DNA of 64,000 nucleotides from Catonella morbi ATCC 51271. Its GTDB lineage: Bacteria; Bacillota; Clostridia; Lachnospirales; Lachnospiraceae. The notes under the pieces are model-generated. The model searched no databases, was not told where the DNA came from, and was given only the letters and a program-made list of their open reading frames with translations. Position numbers and translations under genes: made by a program. Where the stretch lies: NCBI RefSeq assembly GCF_000160035.2, contig NZ_KI535370.1, forward strand, positions 124,001 through 188,000. Reading direction: 5' to 3'. Positions 36,898 through 45,942 of this stretch are shown here, piece by piece; position 1 is the stretch's first letter; each line of letters begins with the position of its first letter.

Positions 36898-37881
36898 TTA
36901 TAATTTATTCTTTTTTACATATTCAAGAAGTCTGTCTACTGTTGTAAAAGCAAGTCCTGTTACTGTATCTGCACAACCATAGTAAATAGCTATCTTTCCG
37001 CTTTCTTTATCATGAAGTGCGGCACAAGGGAATACCACATTTGGAACGTCTCCCATACACTCGTACTGTTCCCAAGGAGCTAAAATATAGTTCTTGCTGC
37101 GAGCCAGAACCTTCCAAGGCTCATTTAAGTCAAGAAGGGCAGCTCCCATTCGGTATACAAAGCCGTTACAGGTATTTATAACTCCATGATAAATCATAAG
37201 CCATCCCTCATTTGTTTCGATAGGAATAGGACCTGGACCTATCTTAGTGGACTGCCAGGCAGAAATATCATCTTTGATTGTACCCATTACATGTCTGTGT
37301 CTGCCCCAGAACTCCATATCCTTACTCTGGCTTATGAAAATATCTCCAAAAGGAGTATGACCATTGTCACTAGGTCTGTTAAGCATCATGTAAAGACCGT
37401 TTATCTTTCTTGGGAATAAAACTCCGTTTCTGTTAAATGGTAGATAGGCATTTTCAAGCTGTACAAATTTCTTAAAATCAAAAGTATAAGCAATTCCGAT
37501 AGTTGGTCCATGATAACCGTTACACCAGGTTATATAGTATCTGTCCTCAATAAAGCAAACTCTCGGATCGTATCTGTATTCTCTCTTTAGTATTTCTTCG
37601 TCAGCACCTTCAAACTTTATTGGCTCATCCTCTATTTCCCAGTTGATTCCGTCTTTACTTTTTCCTACAAAGATATCCATACTTATAGAACGGCTGTCAC
37701 ATCTGAACACTCCTGCAAAACCGTCTTCAAATCTCACTACTGCACTGTTAAATACACTGTTTGATATTTTATTGCCATCCCTGCCTATAATCGGATTACC
37801 TGAATATCTCCAAACAGGTTCCTTGCCGCCTGTATTGTCTTCCTCCCAAGGTATCTGAGGTAACTTAATCTCACTATTCAT
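36898..37881 (-). CDS. GH130 beta-mannoside phosphorylase
   Basis: A five-bladed-propeller enzyme of 327 residues from the ATG at 37881, which has AAGGAG 8 nt upstream; a 31-residue upstream extension is rejected because it reads through a hairpin. Motifs typical of GH130: [28 protein letters not shown] (split here by its start and end residues as Y...G), GVLFPRKI and [19 protein letters not shown]. The family phosphorolyses beta-mannosides, including mannosyl-N-acetylglucosamine. Its company here (GH38, GH20, importer) supports action on N-glycan core mannose, but the linkage specificity is not certain. Confidence 0.85.
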   Translation of the reverse strand: MNSEIKLPQIPWEEDNTGGKEPVWRYSGNPIIGRDGNKISNSVFNSAVVRFEDGFAGVFRCDSRSISMDIFVGKSKDGINWEIEDEPIKFEGADEEILKREYRYDPRVCFIEDRYYITWCNGYHGPTIGIAYTFDFKKFVQLENAYLPFNRNGVLFPRKINGLYMMLNRPSDNGHTPFGDIFISQSKDMEFWGRHRHVMGTIKDDISAWQSTKIGPGPIPIETNEGWLMIYHGVINTCNGFVYRMGAALLDLNEPWKVLARSKNYILAPWEQYECMGDVPNVVFPCAALHDKESGKIAIYYGCADTVTGLAFTTVDRLLEYVKKNKL

Positions 37882-37904
37882 TTCTATTCTCCTTGCAAAC
37901 TGAT

Positions 37905-37965
37905 TTTGAAAAGAGTTTTTTCCGTCAATCGTCGCTTTACGGACAAATTCGGGAAAAAACTCTTC
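37905..37965. repeat. Stem-loop in the GH130 leader
   Basis: About 11-13 bp inverted repeat (GAGTTTTTTCC/GGAAAAAACTC) around a ~28-nt loop that itself holds CCGT/ACGG. It lies between the solute-binding gene and the GH130 start. It may limit readthrough or protect the mRNA of the upstream gene. Confidence 0.5.
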
Positions 37966-38031
37966 TATTTTCATAAAACAGTATCTAATTTTGTCTTATT
38001 CTTATATGCTTATCTGTATCTAAATTTCTAA

Positions 38032-39561
38032 TTATTTAGCAGCATCAATCTGAGCCTGAGCCTTCTGCATCATATCATCAAAACCTGCTTTCCTCATCTC
38101 TTCCATCATGGTCTTTACCATAGTCTCAGGATCTTTGGTACCTGTGAAAAGCTCACTCTTATACTTATTGTAAATTTCAACACAGTTTACCATCTCATCT
38201 TCAAACTCAGAGACATCAAGGTTGATACCAAGTACAGGAGAAGGAGTTGCCTTAGCATTAAGCTCTTTAACTTCATCCCACTGATTGAAATCTACATCAT
38301 CTCTCTGTGAAACGATGAAGAATGAACCCTGTGTATAACCAGCCATCTTCCACTCGTCATTGTTCTTGTGAACCTTCTTATCTGCTGTATATGTCCAGTC
38401 GGCCTTTTCACCTTCAAGACCATAGAAGAATGAATCTCTTACATAGCTGTCAGTATTTACAAGCTCTAAGAACTGAAGAGCCTTGTCAGGATGCTCGCAG
38501 CTGGCTGAGATACAGTTAAGAGAACCACCAACTGTTACGTTAGAAAGTACTGTTTCTCCCCAAGGTACTGCTACTACTTCCTCACCCATATTAGGACCCC
38601 ATACTGTCTTAGCTGCACCGCTCCAGCCCTGCTCAATACTGACAGGTCTGTACTTAGGCTTCTCTGCAAGTGTAGCTGCATCAGGATTGATAAGTCCGTC
38701 TTTATACCACTGATGAAGTAATTTAAGCTCTTTCATTACATCTTCCTGCTCGAAAACAGGCACAAGCTTCTTGCTGCTGTCTGAATATTTTACTCCAAGA
38801 CCCGGAAGTCCCATACTGTCATATTTCTTCTCTACAAGAGAGTTGGAAACACCTTCTTTGTTAAGCACAAGAGGTACTTCATTCTCACCCTTTTTAATCT
38901 TCTTTAAAGGCTCTGTTAAATCGTTAAGATCCTTAAGAGAATTTACATCAATACCATACTTATCAAGCAATTTCTTTACAAGGATAAAGTAGAATGTCAT
39001 TGAGCTGTCTTTATATGTAGGCACGGCATAAATCTTTCCGTCTACTCTTGTAGCGTTCCAATAATCTTCCGGCATAGAAGCTAAAAGACTAGGTGCATTG
39101 TCCTTAAGTAAATCTGTGATATCAAGGAAAGCTCCCATCTTCACATCCTGTACATAAGTATTTGCATTGGTGAACATAATATCGTAGTCACCGCCTGTAT
39201 TTACAAGAGTACTTCTTCTGCTATCCCAGTCTCCCCAACTTACTACCTCAACATCAATATTTACGCCGATTTTCTCTCCTAAGTACTTATTGATGTGCTC
39301 TTTCCAAGCATCATAGTTATCAGGCTGACCACTACCAACCTGTACCCATTTGAGATTTACTATCTCCTCAGGCTTTGTTTCACTTGTTTTGGATGCACTG
39401 CTTGTTGTCTTAGAAGCAGATGCTGTAGAAACAGTTGACTTAGCTGAGCTTGTCTTTGACTGGCTTGTCTTGTTATCAGTCTTTGTTCCGCAAGCAGCCA
39501 AGTTAAAAACCATAGAAGCTCCAAGTGCTAAAGCTAACAGTTTTCCCCATCTTTTTTTCAT
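38032..39561 (-). CDS. Sugar ABC transporter solute-binding lipoprotein
   Basis: A 509-residue family 1 extracellular solute-binding protein. Lipobox LAAC after a signal peptide (Cys near residue 24), a Ser/Thr/Lys-rich linker, then the binding fold with DIMFTNANTYVQDV and GSLNCISASCEHPDKALQFLELV. It resembles LplA-type lipoproteins of oligosaccharide importers. Downstream of two permease genes on the same strand, it delivers the sugar to that permease pair; the glycan specificity is inferred from the adjacent enzymes. Confidence 0.9.
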   Translation of the reverse strand: MKKRWGKLLALALGASMVFNLAACGTKTDNKTSQSKTSSAKSTVSTASASKTTSSASKTSETKPEEIVNLKWVQVGSGQPDNYDAWKEHINKYLGEKIGVNIDVEVVSWGDWDSRRSTLVNTGGDYDIMFTNANTYVQDVKMGAFLDITDLLKDNAPSLLASMPEDYWNATRVDGKIYAVPTYKDSSMTFYFILVKKLLDKYGIDVNSLKDLNDLTEPLKKIKKGENEVPLVLNKEGVSNSLVEKKYDSMGLPGLGVKYSDSSKKLVPVFEQEDVMKELKLLHQWYKDGLINPDAATLAEKPKYRPVSIEQGWSGAAKTVWGPNMGEEVVAVPWGETVLSNVTVGGSLNCISASCEHPDKALQFLELVNTDSYVRDSFFYGLEGEKADWTYTADKKVHKNNDEWKMAGYTQGSFFIVSQRDDVDFNQWDEVKELNAKATPSPVLGINLDVSEFEDEMVNCVEIYNKYKSELFTGTKDPETMVKTMMEEMRKAGFDDMMQKAQAQIDAAK

Positions 39562-39621
39562 AATAAAGTTCTCCTTCCTTTTGTTTACATATATTTATCT
39601 AAAAGCATAATTGCTTAAGAT

Positions 39622-40548
39622 TCAACCTTTTACCGCACCTATTGTAAGACCTGTTACAAAGTATCTCTGGAAGAACGGATAAGCACAGGCTATAGGAACT
39701 ACTATAACTATAGCGATCGCCATTCTTACCGATTCTTTTGGCATATTTGCAAGATACTGCTGTATACTTACTCCGCCATCTGGATTACTTGCAAGGAACT
39801 GTATGTTCTTAACCATACTGTTAAGCAAAGCCTGAAGTGATATCAAATCTTTGTTTCTTATGTAAAGAGATGATAAGAACCAGTCATTCCAGTAACCGAA
39901 ACTTAAGAAAAGTCCTATCGTAGCTATTACCGGCTTAGATATAGGAAGCACTATCTTATTAAATATTCCAAGCTGTGTAGCCCCGTCTATCTTTGCTGAC
40001 TCTATTACAGAATCCGGTATTGTTGTTCTGAAAAATGTTTTACATATAATAATATTGAAAGATGAGACCGCAAGCGGAAGTATCAGCGCCAAAAGCGTAT
40101 CACTCAAGTTTAAGAGCTTGTCATTTACAACATAGCTTGCCGCAAGTCCACCATTGAATATCATCGGAATAAATATTACCCAAGTATAAAAACTCTGTAA
40201 TTTGTAGCTTTTTCTTGAAAGCACATATCCCATGGAAGTTGTAAGTCCAAGTCCGAGTAATGTTCCTCCGATAGTAACAAGTACTGAAATCCATAAGGCT
40301 TTAAGTATCATCATCCTTTCTTTCCAAAGATAGATATAAGCCGCATCAGATAACTCTGCCGGGAAGAAGCTGTAGCCAAATTTGGCAAGTGATGCTTCAG
40401 AGGATATTGAGATAATGAACACGAAAATTACAGGCACTATACACATTAAGGATAAAATTATAAATATTATATTGAATACAATATTTGTTCCGGACTTTAT
40501 TTGGTTCAGTCCTTTACCTTTCTTAATAACTTTATTATCCACTTTCAT
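39622..40548 (-). CDS. Sugar ABC permease, LplC type
   Basis: A 308-residue inner-membrane permease with about six spans and the EAA loop IESAKIDGATQLGIFNKIVLP, which contacts the ATPase. It pairs with the permease encoded 8 bases upstream. No ATPase gene occurs in the locus, so a shared MsmK-type ATPase elsewhere is expected. Confidence 0.9.
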   Translation of the reverse strand: MKVDNKVIKKGKGLNQIKSGTNIVFNIIFIILSLMCIVPVIFVFIISISSEASLAKFGYSFFPAELSDAAYIYLWKERMMILKALWISVLVTIGGTLLGLGLTTSMGYVLSRKSYKLQSFYTWVIFIPMIFNGGLAASYVVNDKLLNLSDTLLALILPLAVSSFNIIICKTFFRTTIPDSVIESAKIDGATQLGIFNKIVLPISKPVIATIGLFLSFGYWNDWFLSSLYIRNKDLISLQALLNSMVKNIQFLASNPDGGVSIQQYLANMPKESVRMAIAIVIVVPIACAYPFFQRYFVTGLTIGAVKG

Positions 40549-40556
40549 TCTCCTTA

Positions 40557-41519
40557 TTAGATGATTGCCTGTTCTTTATTTATCTTCTTAACCACAAAGT
40601 TTGCAGCAAGAATTGTTATACAGCAAGCCACTGACTGTGCCACCGAAGCTGCCGCAGTCTTTCCTATAGGAACATTGGACTGCAATGCATTATATACATA
40701 GGTGTCAAAAGTTGATGCCACATCATGTAATGATGCCGGTATCTGCTGTGTTACCTGATAAAAAAGTCCGAAGTCTGAGTAGAAAATTCTGCCTACATTT
40801 AATATGAACATCATTATTATAACCGACTTAAGACTTGGCAGAGTAATGTACTTGGTCTGCTGCCACTTACTTGCTCCGTCTATAACCGCAGCCTCATAAA
40901 GACTCGAATCTATACCTGTTATGCAGGCAAGATAAACTACCATGCTGTAACCTATACTCTTCCACTGCTGCATAAATATCAGTATAAACGGCCAGTATTT
41001 AGGCTCCGAGTACCAGTTTACCTTTTCTAAGCCTATCGAGCTTAAAATATTGTTTACAAATCCCTTATCCTGGCTGAGGAAGGCATATACAAAATAACTT
41101 ACAACTACCCAGGACATAAAGTGAGGCAGGAACATCATTGTCTGATATACCTTAGACTTTATTCTGCTGTGTATGAGACTTATCATTATAGCCAAAGTAA
41201 CCGGTATAATAATTCCAAGTATAATAAATACAATGTTATAAGCTATAGTGTTTCTTAATAAAAGTAAAAAGTCATTTGAATTAACAAAATACTTAAAATT
41301 CTTTAACCATACCCACTTACTTTGAAAAAGACTCTGTAAGAATCCCGCTCTCGGTTTAAGTCTGAATTCCTTGAAAGCAATTATTATACCGAACATAGGT
41401 AAGTAACAAAAACATACATACCATATGAATGTAGGTATACCAAGTATAGTAAGCTCGGTATCGTCCCTGGTCCACTTTTTCTTTCTCTTAGGCAGTGTAG
41501 TTTCTTTTTTACTGCTCAT
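40557..41519 (-). CDS. Sugar ABC permease, LplB type
   Basis: A 320-residue permease with a basic N-terminus, six spans and the EAA loop YEAAVIDGASKWQQTKYITLP. First gene of the importer operon, with AGGAGG 7 nt before its ATG. Forms the membrane channel with the LplC-type partner. Confidence 0.9.
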   Translation of the reverse strand: MSSKKETTLPKRKKKWTRDDTELTILGIPTFIWYVCFCYLPMFGIIIAFKEFRLKPRAGFLQSLFQSKWVWLKNFKYFVNSNDFLLLLRNTIAYNIVFIILGIIIPVTLAIMISLIHSRIKSKVYQTMMFLPHFMSWVVVSYFVYAFLSQDKGFVNNILSSIGLEKVNWYSEPKYWPFILIFMQQWKSIGYSMVVYLACITGIDSSLYEAAVIDGASKWQQTKYITLPSLKSVIIMMFILNVGRIFYSDFGLFYQVTQQIPASLHDVASTFDTYVYNALQSNVPIGKTAAASVAQSVACCITILAANFVVKKINKEQAII

Positions 41520-41587
41520 TTATATTCCTCCTGCTTATATTGTAGAAGTATCCTAAATAATGCCCTTCTGTTTTCCATCTGATTAAC

Positions 41588-41616
41588 ATATTATCATATT
41601 AATTAACATTTTGCAA
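41588..41616 (-). promoter_or_regulatory. Promoter of the glycan importer operon
   Basis: Minus-strand TTGCAA, 17 bp, TAATAT. The motif TTAACAT recurs in and around it (three times between 41582 and 41663 on the plus strand), a candidate half-site for the LacI-type regulator. Confidence 0.45.
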
Positions 41617-41768
41617 CATTTTATTTAATAATTTGTTTTCAATTAAACATTATTTTTAACATTATACCTATAACTCATGTATAACTTTACTAAGAGCCCG
41701 CAAAAATTTAGCTAAATATACTGTAATATTTTTTTGTACAGTATTTTTATCTTGAGCTTAGCCTTTAA

Positions 41769-41896
41769 AAAAGTGTGTGCCCGCACACACTTCGCGCGCG
41801 AGCGGTGCCGCAAGGTAAACTTCCCTACCGCGAGTCCGGCATCCCTCGGAGAGATTTTTGTTTAATAGGAAATTTCTTTGAAATTTCCTATTAAAC
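41769..41896 (+). repeat. Structured 128-nt repeat, copy A
   Basis: Ungapped partner of 45164-45291 (about 17 differences in 128). Begins with the perfect hairpin GTGTGTGC-CC-GCACACAC, continues with a GC-rich middle containing GCGCGAGCGG and CCCTCGGAGAGAT, and ends in a 22-bp perfect stem at 41855-41901. It occupies the centre of the 447-base gap between the permease and hexosaminidase genes. Confidence 0.85.
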
Positions 41897-41900
41897 AAAA

Positions 41901-41945
41901 AAAGCAAGGTTCTTTAACAATAATAGTCAAATCCCCTTGCTTTCC
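41901..41945 (-). terminator. Terminator after the GH20 gene
   Basis: Stem AAAGCAAGG/CCTTGCTTT with a ~27-nt loop; on the minus strand followed by a T-run. Ends about 22 bases past the GH20 stop. Confidence 0.65.
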
Positions 41946-41966
41946 ATGTTATTTTCCGGATCAGTT

Positions 41967-43868
41967 TTACAGGCCTCTAAGTTTGTCAGCATACCGGAAT
42001 ACAACTTTAGAAACTCTGCTAAGCAAACTTTCCTTAGAGTCAGCCCTGTATATGCCCTTATACCTCATAAACCAAATCTCAAGTTCTTCTGCTAGCAGTT
42101 TTTTGTCTTCCTCAGATGTGCTCTCAGGCATGACTACTGCCTTACCTATCTTGTTCCAGATATCAATTCCTATTATAGCATTATCAGCTTTGTCAAACTC
42201 TGCTTTGTTTGAACTATCCATTGTGATAAACGCTTTTCTGAGTTCTTTTCTAAGATTATAAAGCTCGCAGGAAGCCTTATCTACAGCCTCAATATTTTCC
42301 TTAAATCTCTCAAGTCTTTCTGTTAAAGCCTTATGACTTGAAAAACCATGCGGAGCTGTTTTCTCATCAAACCTTCCTTCTTCCGCAAAACCTTCATACA
42401 ACAGTACGCAACTCCACCAGTCAAAAATTTGGTTAAGTGATGCCTTCTCAAGTAATTCCAAATATGTTTCAGTACAATCACCGTATTCAATCTTCGATAT
42501 TGCTTTATTTAATTCTTCTTTACCTATGGCGGCTTCTCCCGAATATGCATCTAAATTCCAGGTAAATACTCCGCCATATATAATTCCCGGTACAGCAAAT
42601 GATGGATTATTTATATGCCCAAAATCTCCCCATTCGGTATTCAAAAGACCTATTGCTTTATACTTTCTTGCATAGCCGCTAAGTGTTTTTATATTTGAAT
42701 ATGCCGTATCAATCCTGTTTATAAGTGTATTCCAGCCACACACACCCGGACAAAGATACAGATTTGCTCCAACCTCAGCAATAGGTTTACAGATATCATC
42801 CTTCTGCTCAGCCATATATCCCCAGGCCATGCAGATGGTCTCCTTCGGAAGTTCCTTTATAAATTCAGGAAATTTACAAATTATATCTCCCCAGAACATT
42901 GGTACTTTTCCCTTGGCTACTATATATTCACAGAGCTTTTTCAAAAATTCAAGATACATTCTGTCGGTTCCTATTTTTTCAGCCAGCTCTTTAGACCTTC
43001 CCTTACCCAGGTCAAAGGTCTCATCCGCACAAATATTTACCAGCTTTGAACTAAAAAGAGGTAAATATTCGTCAAGCATCCTCTTAACTACTTCAAACGA
43101 ACGCTCATCCGCAACATTTACAGTATGGTGCTGCATCTTTTCCCAAAAAGAAAACGGCTTACCTGCGGCATTTTCAAACTCACAAATATCCTCATAGCTT
43201 TTGGTCCTGAGAAGTTCATACAAATGTCCGAAACTTGCAAGTGAAGGCACAAAATCTATATCCCTGTCTTTGCAATATTTGTCAATCTCCATTATTTCCT
43301 CAGGAGTAAGCACACTATCCTCTCTCCACATTTCAGAAAATCCTCTGAATGCAAAGGATTGTTCTATATAAAGCTGATACTGATTAATCTTATACCTTGA
43401 GAGCAGGTCTATCTGTCTTTTTATAGTCTCAAGCTTAAAGCTCCTTCCTCTTGCCTGATCCATATAAAAACCTCTTGCGGCTATATCCGGTTTATCTTCT
43501 ATATGAAGTGCAGGCAATAAGGCTCCTTTATTTCTTATAATCTGGCAAAGAGTCTGAATACCGTAACCTACTCCGGCTCTGTCCCTGCCTAAAATCTCGA
43601 TTTTATCTTCTGTAATTGAAAGTACATAGCTCTGTGCAGGCAATGCATTCACCAGTCTTAAACTTACATCTCCCTTTTTTGCTGCTCCCGCAGTTATTTC
43701 AGCTTCTATCCCCGCAAAATTCATCCACTCATTTTTAAGAATCACAGGTAAAGCCCAGCCTGTAGTTATTTTCAACTCTTCGCTTTCTGCAACAATTCTC
43801 AACCCTGACTCAGCTAAAAACTCTCCTTTGGTTTCTGCAAGTTTTTTCGGTTTTGGTAAAATATACAT
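41967..43868 (-). CDS. Beta-N-acetylhexosaminidase, GH20
   Basis: A 633-residue cytoplasmic enzyme (no signal peptide). An N-terminal GH20b-like domain (residues 1-120) precedes the catalytic barrel. The paired Asp-Glu of family 20 is in NICADETFDLGKG. Other family segments are ARGFYMDQARGR and MFWGDII. It removes GlcNAc or GalNAc from imported oligosaccharides. Divergent from the LacI gene, whose product probably represses it. Confidence 0.88.
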   Translation of the reverse strand: MYILPKPKKLAETKGEFLAESGLRIVAESEELKITTGWALPVILKNEWMNFAGIEAEITAGAAKKGDVSLRLVNALPAQSYVLSITEDKIEILGRDRAGVGYGIQTLCQIIRNKGALLPALHIEDKPDIAARGFYMDQARGRSFKLETIKRQIDLLSRYKINQYQLYIEQSFAFRGFSEMWREDSVLTPEEIMEIDKYCKDRDIDFVPSLASFGHLYELLRTKSYEDICEFENAAGKPFSFWEKMQHHTVNVADERSFEVVKRMLDEYLPLFSSKLVNICADETFDLGKGRSKELAEKIGTDRMYLEFLKKLCEYIVAKGKVPMFWGDIICKFPEFIKELPKETICMAWGYMAEQKDDICKPIAEVGANLYLCPGVCGWNTLINRIDTAYSNIKTLSGYARKYKAIGLLNTEWGDFGHINNPSFAVPGIIYGGVFTWNLDAYSGEAAIGKEELNKAISKIEYGDCTETYLELLEKASLNQIFDWWSCVLLYEGFAEEGRFDEKTAPHGFSSHKALTERLERFKENIEAVDKASCELYNLRKELRKAFITMDSSNKAEFDKADNAIIGIDIWNKIGKAVVMPESTSEEDKKLLAEELEIWFMRYKGIYRADSKESLLSRVSKVVFRYADKLRGL

Positions 43869-43999
43869 ATTTTATACTCCTTCATTTAATATTTTTAATA
43901 CTTTTACTAATTGAATAGTAATATGTAATTAAAAATTTTGCAAGCTGTTTTGTAAATAATTAGAATTAAATTTAATATTGACATTTACTACTAAATTTT

Positions 44000-44020
44000 A
44001 TTATACTTAACATAAGTTAA
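44000..44020. promoter_or_regulatory. Putative LacI-type operator at the GH20 promoter
   Basis: Inverted repeats TTAAC-ATAA-GTTAA and ACTTA-ACA-TAAGT overlap and lie directly upstream of a minus-strand TATAAT (44000-44005). This is a natural repressor position. AT-rich context lowers certainty. Confidence 0.4.
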
Positions 44021-44129
44021 CAAAAAAATTAACATTATTAATAGAATGTTGCTTTAAATTTGAAACAACTTATTTTATTCAGAATATTTTTTGTGTTGTT
44101 TAACTAAACGCGGAAAGGTAGATTGACAA

Positions 44130-45155
44130 ATGGGCAAAGTAACAATGCAGGATGTTGCAGATGCACTCGGGGTTTCCAGAGTCAGTGTATGGAAAGTTTT
44201 TAATGAGCAGCCGGGGGTTTCTGACTCGCTTAAAAACAGTATTATGGAAATGGCAGCAAAACTTGGTTATAACGGGCTTGTACACACAAGTACCGCTGCA
44301 GAAACAGGAAGCAAATATAAAAATGTTTCTCTCGTAGTTTCAAGACCGGATTCTTCCGTATTTTGGACTGATATTATCCACAGCATAGCTAAAGAGCTTG
44401 CCTTACATAATGTAAATCTTATGTACACCTATATGCCAAGCTCTTATAACGAGAATTTTCAGCTGCCTGATATATTAACAGGTGGTGATATCAGCGGAAT
44501 TATAGTTCTCAATCTTTATGATAAACATATTATAAAGAGAATAACCAGACTGGAAACTCCTAAGGTCTTCCTCGATACAGTCCCTTCCATAACAGAAAAA
44601 ATACTGGGCTGTGATTTAGTATTGATAGAAGGTCGAAATTCTATATCAGAAATAGTAGATGATACTGTAAAAAGAGGCTGTACCAGACTTGGTTTTGTCG
44701 GAGACGTAAATTATGCCAGAACCAACCTTGAACGCTATTACGGATATACCGACGGGATTGCAATGCACAATATCCCTCTCGAACCGGATATCTGCTTAAC
44801 CGATACAATAAGCATATCCGGTTATCAAAGCAGGATTTTTAATTTCCTCGATTCTATAAAAGAAATGCCTGATGCTTTCATCTGTGTAAGTGACTATGTT
44901 GCACAATATGTAGCCATGTACATATCTAAGTATCCTGAGCGTTTTTCTAAACCTATACTCCTAACAGGCTTTGACGGAAATAAGGAATATGTAAGCGTTG
45001 CAGATAAGATAACAACAGCAAATGTCAGCACCAGGCACCTCGGAAAAAAACTTGCTCTGCAGATACTTTACAGGATGGATTGTCCTAATGCCCCAAGAGA
45101 GACTATATATGTACATCCTGAAATTACCTATCTTAGTTCGATTTTCCCTAACTAA
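44130..45155 (+). CDS. LacI-family transcriptional regulator
   Basis: A 341-residue repressor: N-terminal helix-turn-helix MGKVTMQDVADALGVSRVSVWKVFN followed by the hinge, then a periplasmic-binding-like sensor with DYVAQYVAMYISKYPERF and LLTGFDGNKEY. Divergent from the GH20 gene and 2.6 kb from the importer operon, so it likely senses a glycan or its breakdown product and controls both. Copy B of a structured repeat starts 9 bases after its stop. Confidence 0.9.
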   Translation: MGKVTMQDVADALGVSRVSVWKVFNEQPGVSDSLKNSIMEMAAKLGYNGLVHTSTAAETGSKYKNVSLVVSRPDSSVFWTDIIHSIAKELALHNVNLMYTYMPSSYNENFQLPDILTGGDISGIIVLNLYDKHIIKRITRLETPKVFLDTVPSITEKILGCDLVLIEGRNSISEIVDDTVKRGCTRLGFVGDVNYARTNLERYYGYTDGIAMHNIPLEPDICLTDTISISGYQSRIFNFLDSIKEMPDAFICVSDYVAQYVAMYISKYPERFSKPILLTGFDGNKEYVSVADKITTANVSTRHLGKKLALQILYRMDCPNAPRETIYVHPEITYLSSIFPN

Positions 45156-45163
45156 GAAAACAG

Positions 45164-45291
45164 AAAAGTGTGTGCTTGCACACACTACGCGCGCGAGCGG
45201 TACCGCAAGGCAAACTTCCCTACCGTGAGCTGCGCATCCCTCGGAGAGATTTAAGTTTAATAGGTAATTTTGAAGAAATTTCCTATTAAAC
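45164..45291 (+). repeat. Structured 128-nt repeat, copy B
   Basis: Copy of 41769-41896 in the same orientation. The hairpin loop changes from CC to TT, keeping the stem. The 3' stem has TTTAAG/CTTAAA where copy A has TTTTTG/CAAAAA, so both arms changed together. It fills the gap between the LacI gene and a convergent membrane-protein gene. Confidence 0.85.
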
Positions 45292-45293
45292 TT

Positions 45294-45330
45294 AAAAAAG
45301 CTATGCAAACACGCTGCATAGCCTTTTTTA
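45294..45330. terminator. Bidirectional terminator between convergent genes
   Basis: Stem GCTATGCA/TGCATAGC with a 7-nt loop flanked by A6 and T7 runs, so it can act on the LacI transcript and on the opposing membrane-protein transcript. Confidence 0.8.
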
Positions 45331-45921
45331 GCTCCATCTTGATTTAAAAGATTTAACTCTTTCCTCTATTTTTTCTTTCTTTTCTTCAAGGTCAATATCA
45401 AATACCTTCATAAACTGAATTGCATAGTCTACAAAAACCAAAAAGAATACAACGCTTATAATAACAATCCCCTGATCTTTGTGTATACGGTCAACAAGGT
45501 CATACACCGCATTCTGAAGAAAATACACTATTCCAAGAGCATAAAATCCCCAAGCTATTGTACTTTCAAGACAAATAATTCCCTTATAGTTAAATGGTTT
45601 ATCATTATAGTCCCACCAAAGTGAGCCTAAAAACTTTATCATTAGTTTTCCTACAATAAACTCAAATATAGTCGCTGATATGGCTCCAACAATATATATG
45701 CCAAGATAATTGCCTTTAAGAGGACTGAGCATAATATAGCCAACCAAAGCCCCTACACCGTAAATCGGGCAAAATGGTCCTTTTCCAAATCCTCTGTTGG
45801 TTATTTTCCTATTGCAAAAGGACATATAAATTGACTCAACAAGCCACCCCAGCATACTGTAGATAATAAATGCACCAACTAAATGATAAAGGTCAGTGTC
45901 AAATATTTCTCTTTCCCACAT
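45328..45921 (-). CDS. Putative CmpB-type ABC permease-like membrane protein
   Basis: A 197-residue membrane protein of the CmpB-like family (putative ABC-transporter type IV), judged from GWLVESIYMSFCNRKITNRGF, GPFCPIYGVGAL and ATIFEFIVGKLMIKFLGSLWWDY. It has about five spans and a charged, coiled-coil-like C-terminus (EEKKEKIEERVKSFKSR). Function is unknown in the family. It follows nrdR by 21 bases. Confidence 0.78.
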   Translation of the reverse strand: MWEREIFDTDLYHLVGAFIIYSMLGWLVESIYMSFCNRKITNRGFGKGPFCPIYGVGALVGYIMLSPLKGNYLGIYIVGAISATIFEFIVGKLMIKFLGSLWWDYNDKPFNYKGIICLESTIAWGFYALGIVYFLQNAVYDLVDRIHKDQGIVIISVVFFLVFVDYAIQFMKVFDIDLEEKKEKIEERVKSFKSRWS

Positions 45922-45942
45922 CTGCTAATAATCACTCCTTTG

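Noticed and set aside
37882-37974. N-terminal 31-residue extension of the GH130 protein
   Set aside because: The extension is formed by a hairpin leader. The internal ATG has an AAGGAG site at proper distance and gives the usual family start.
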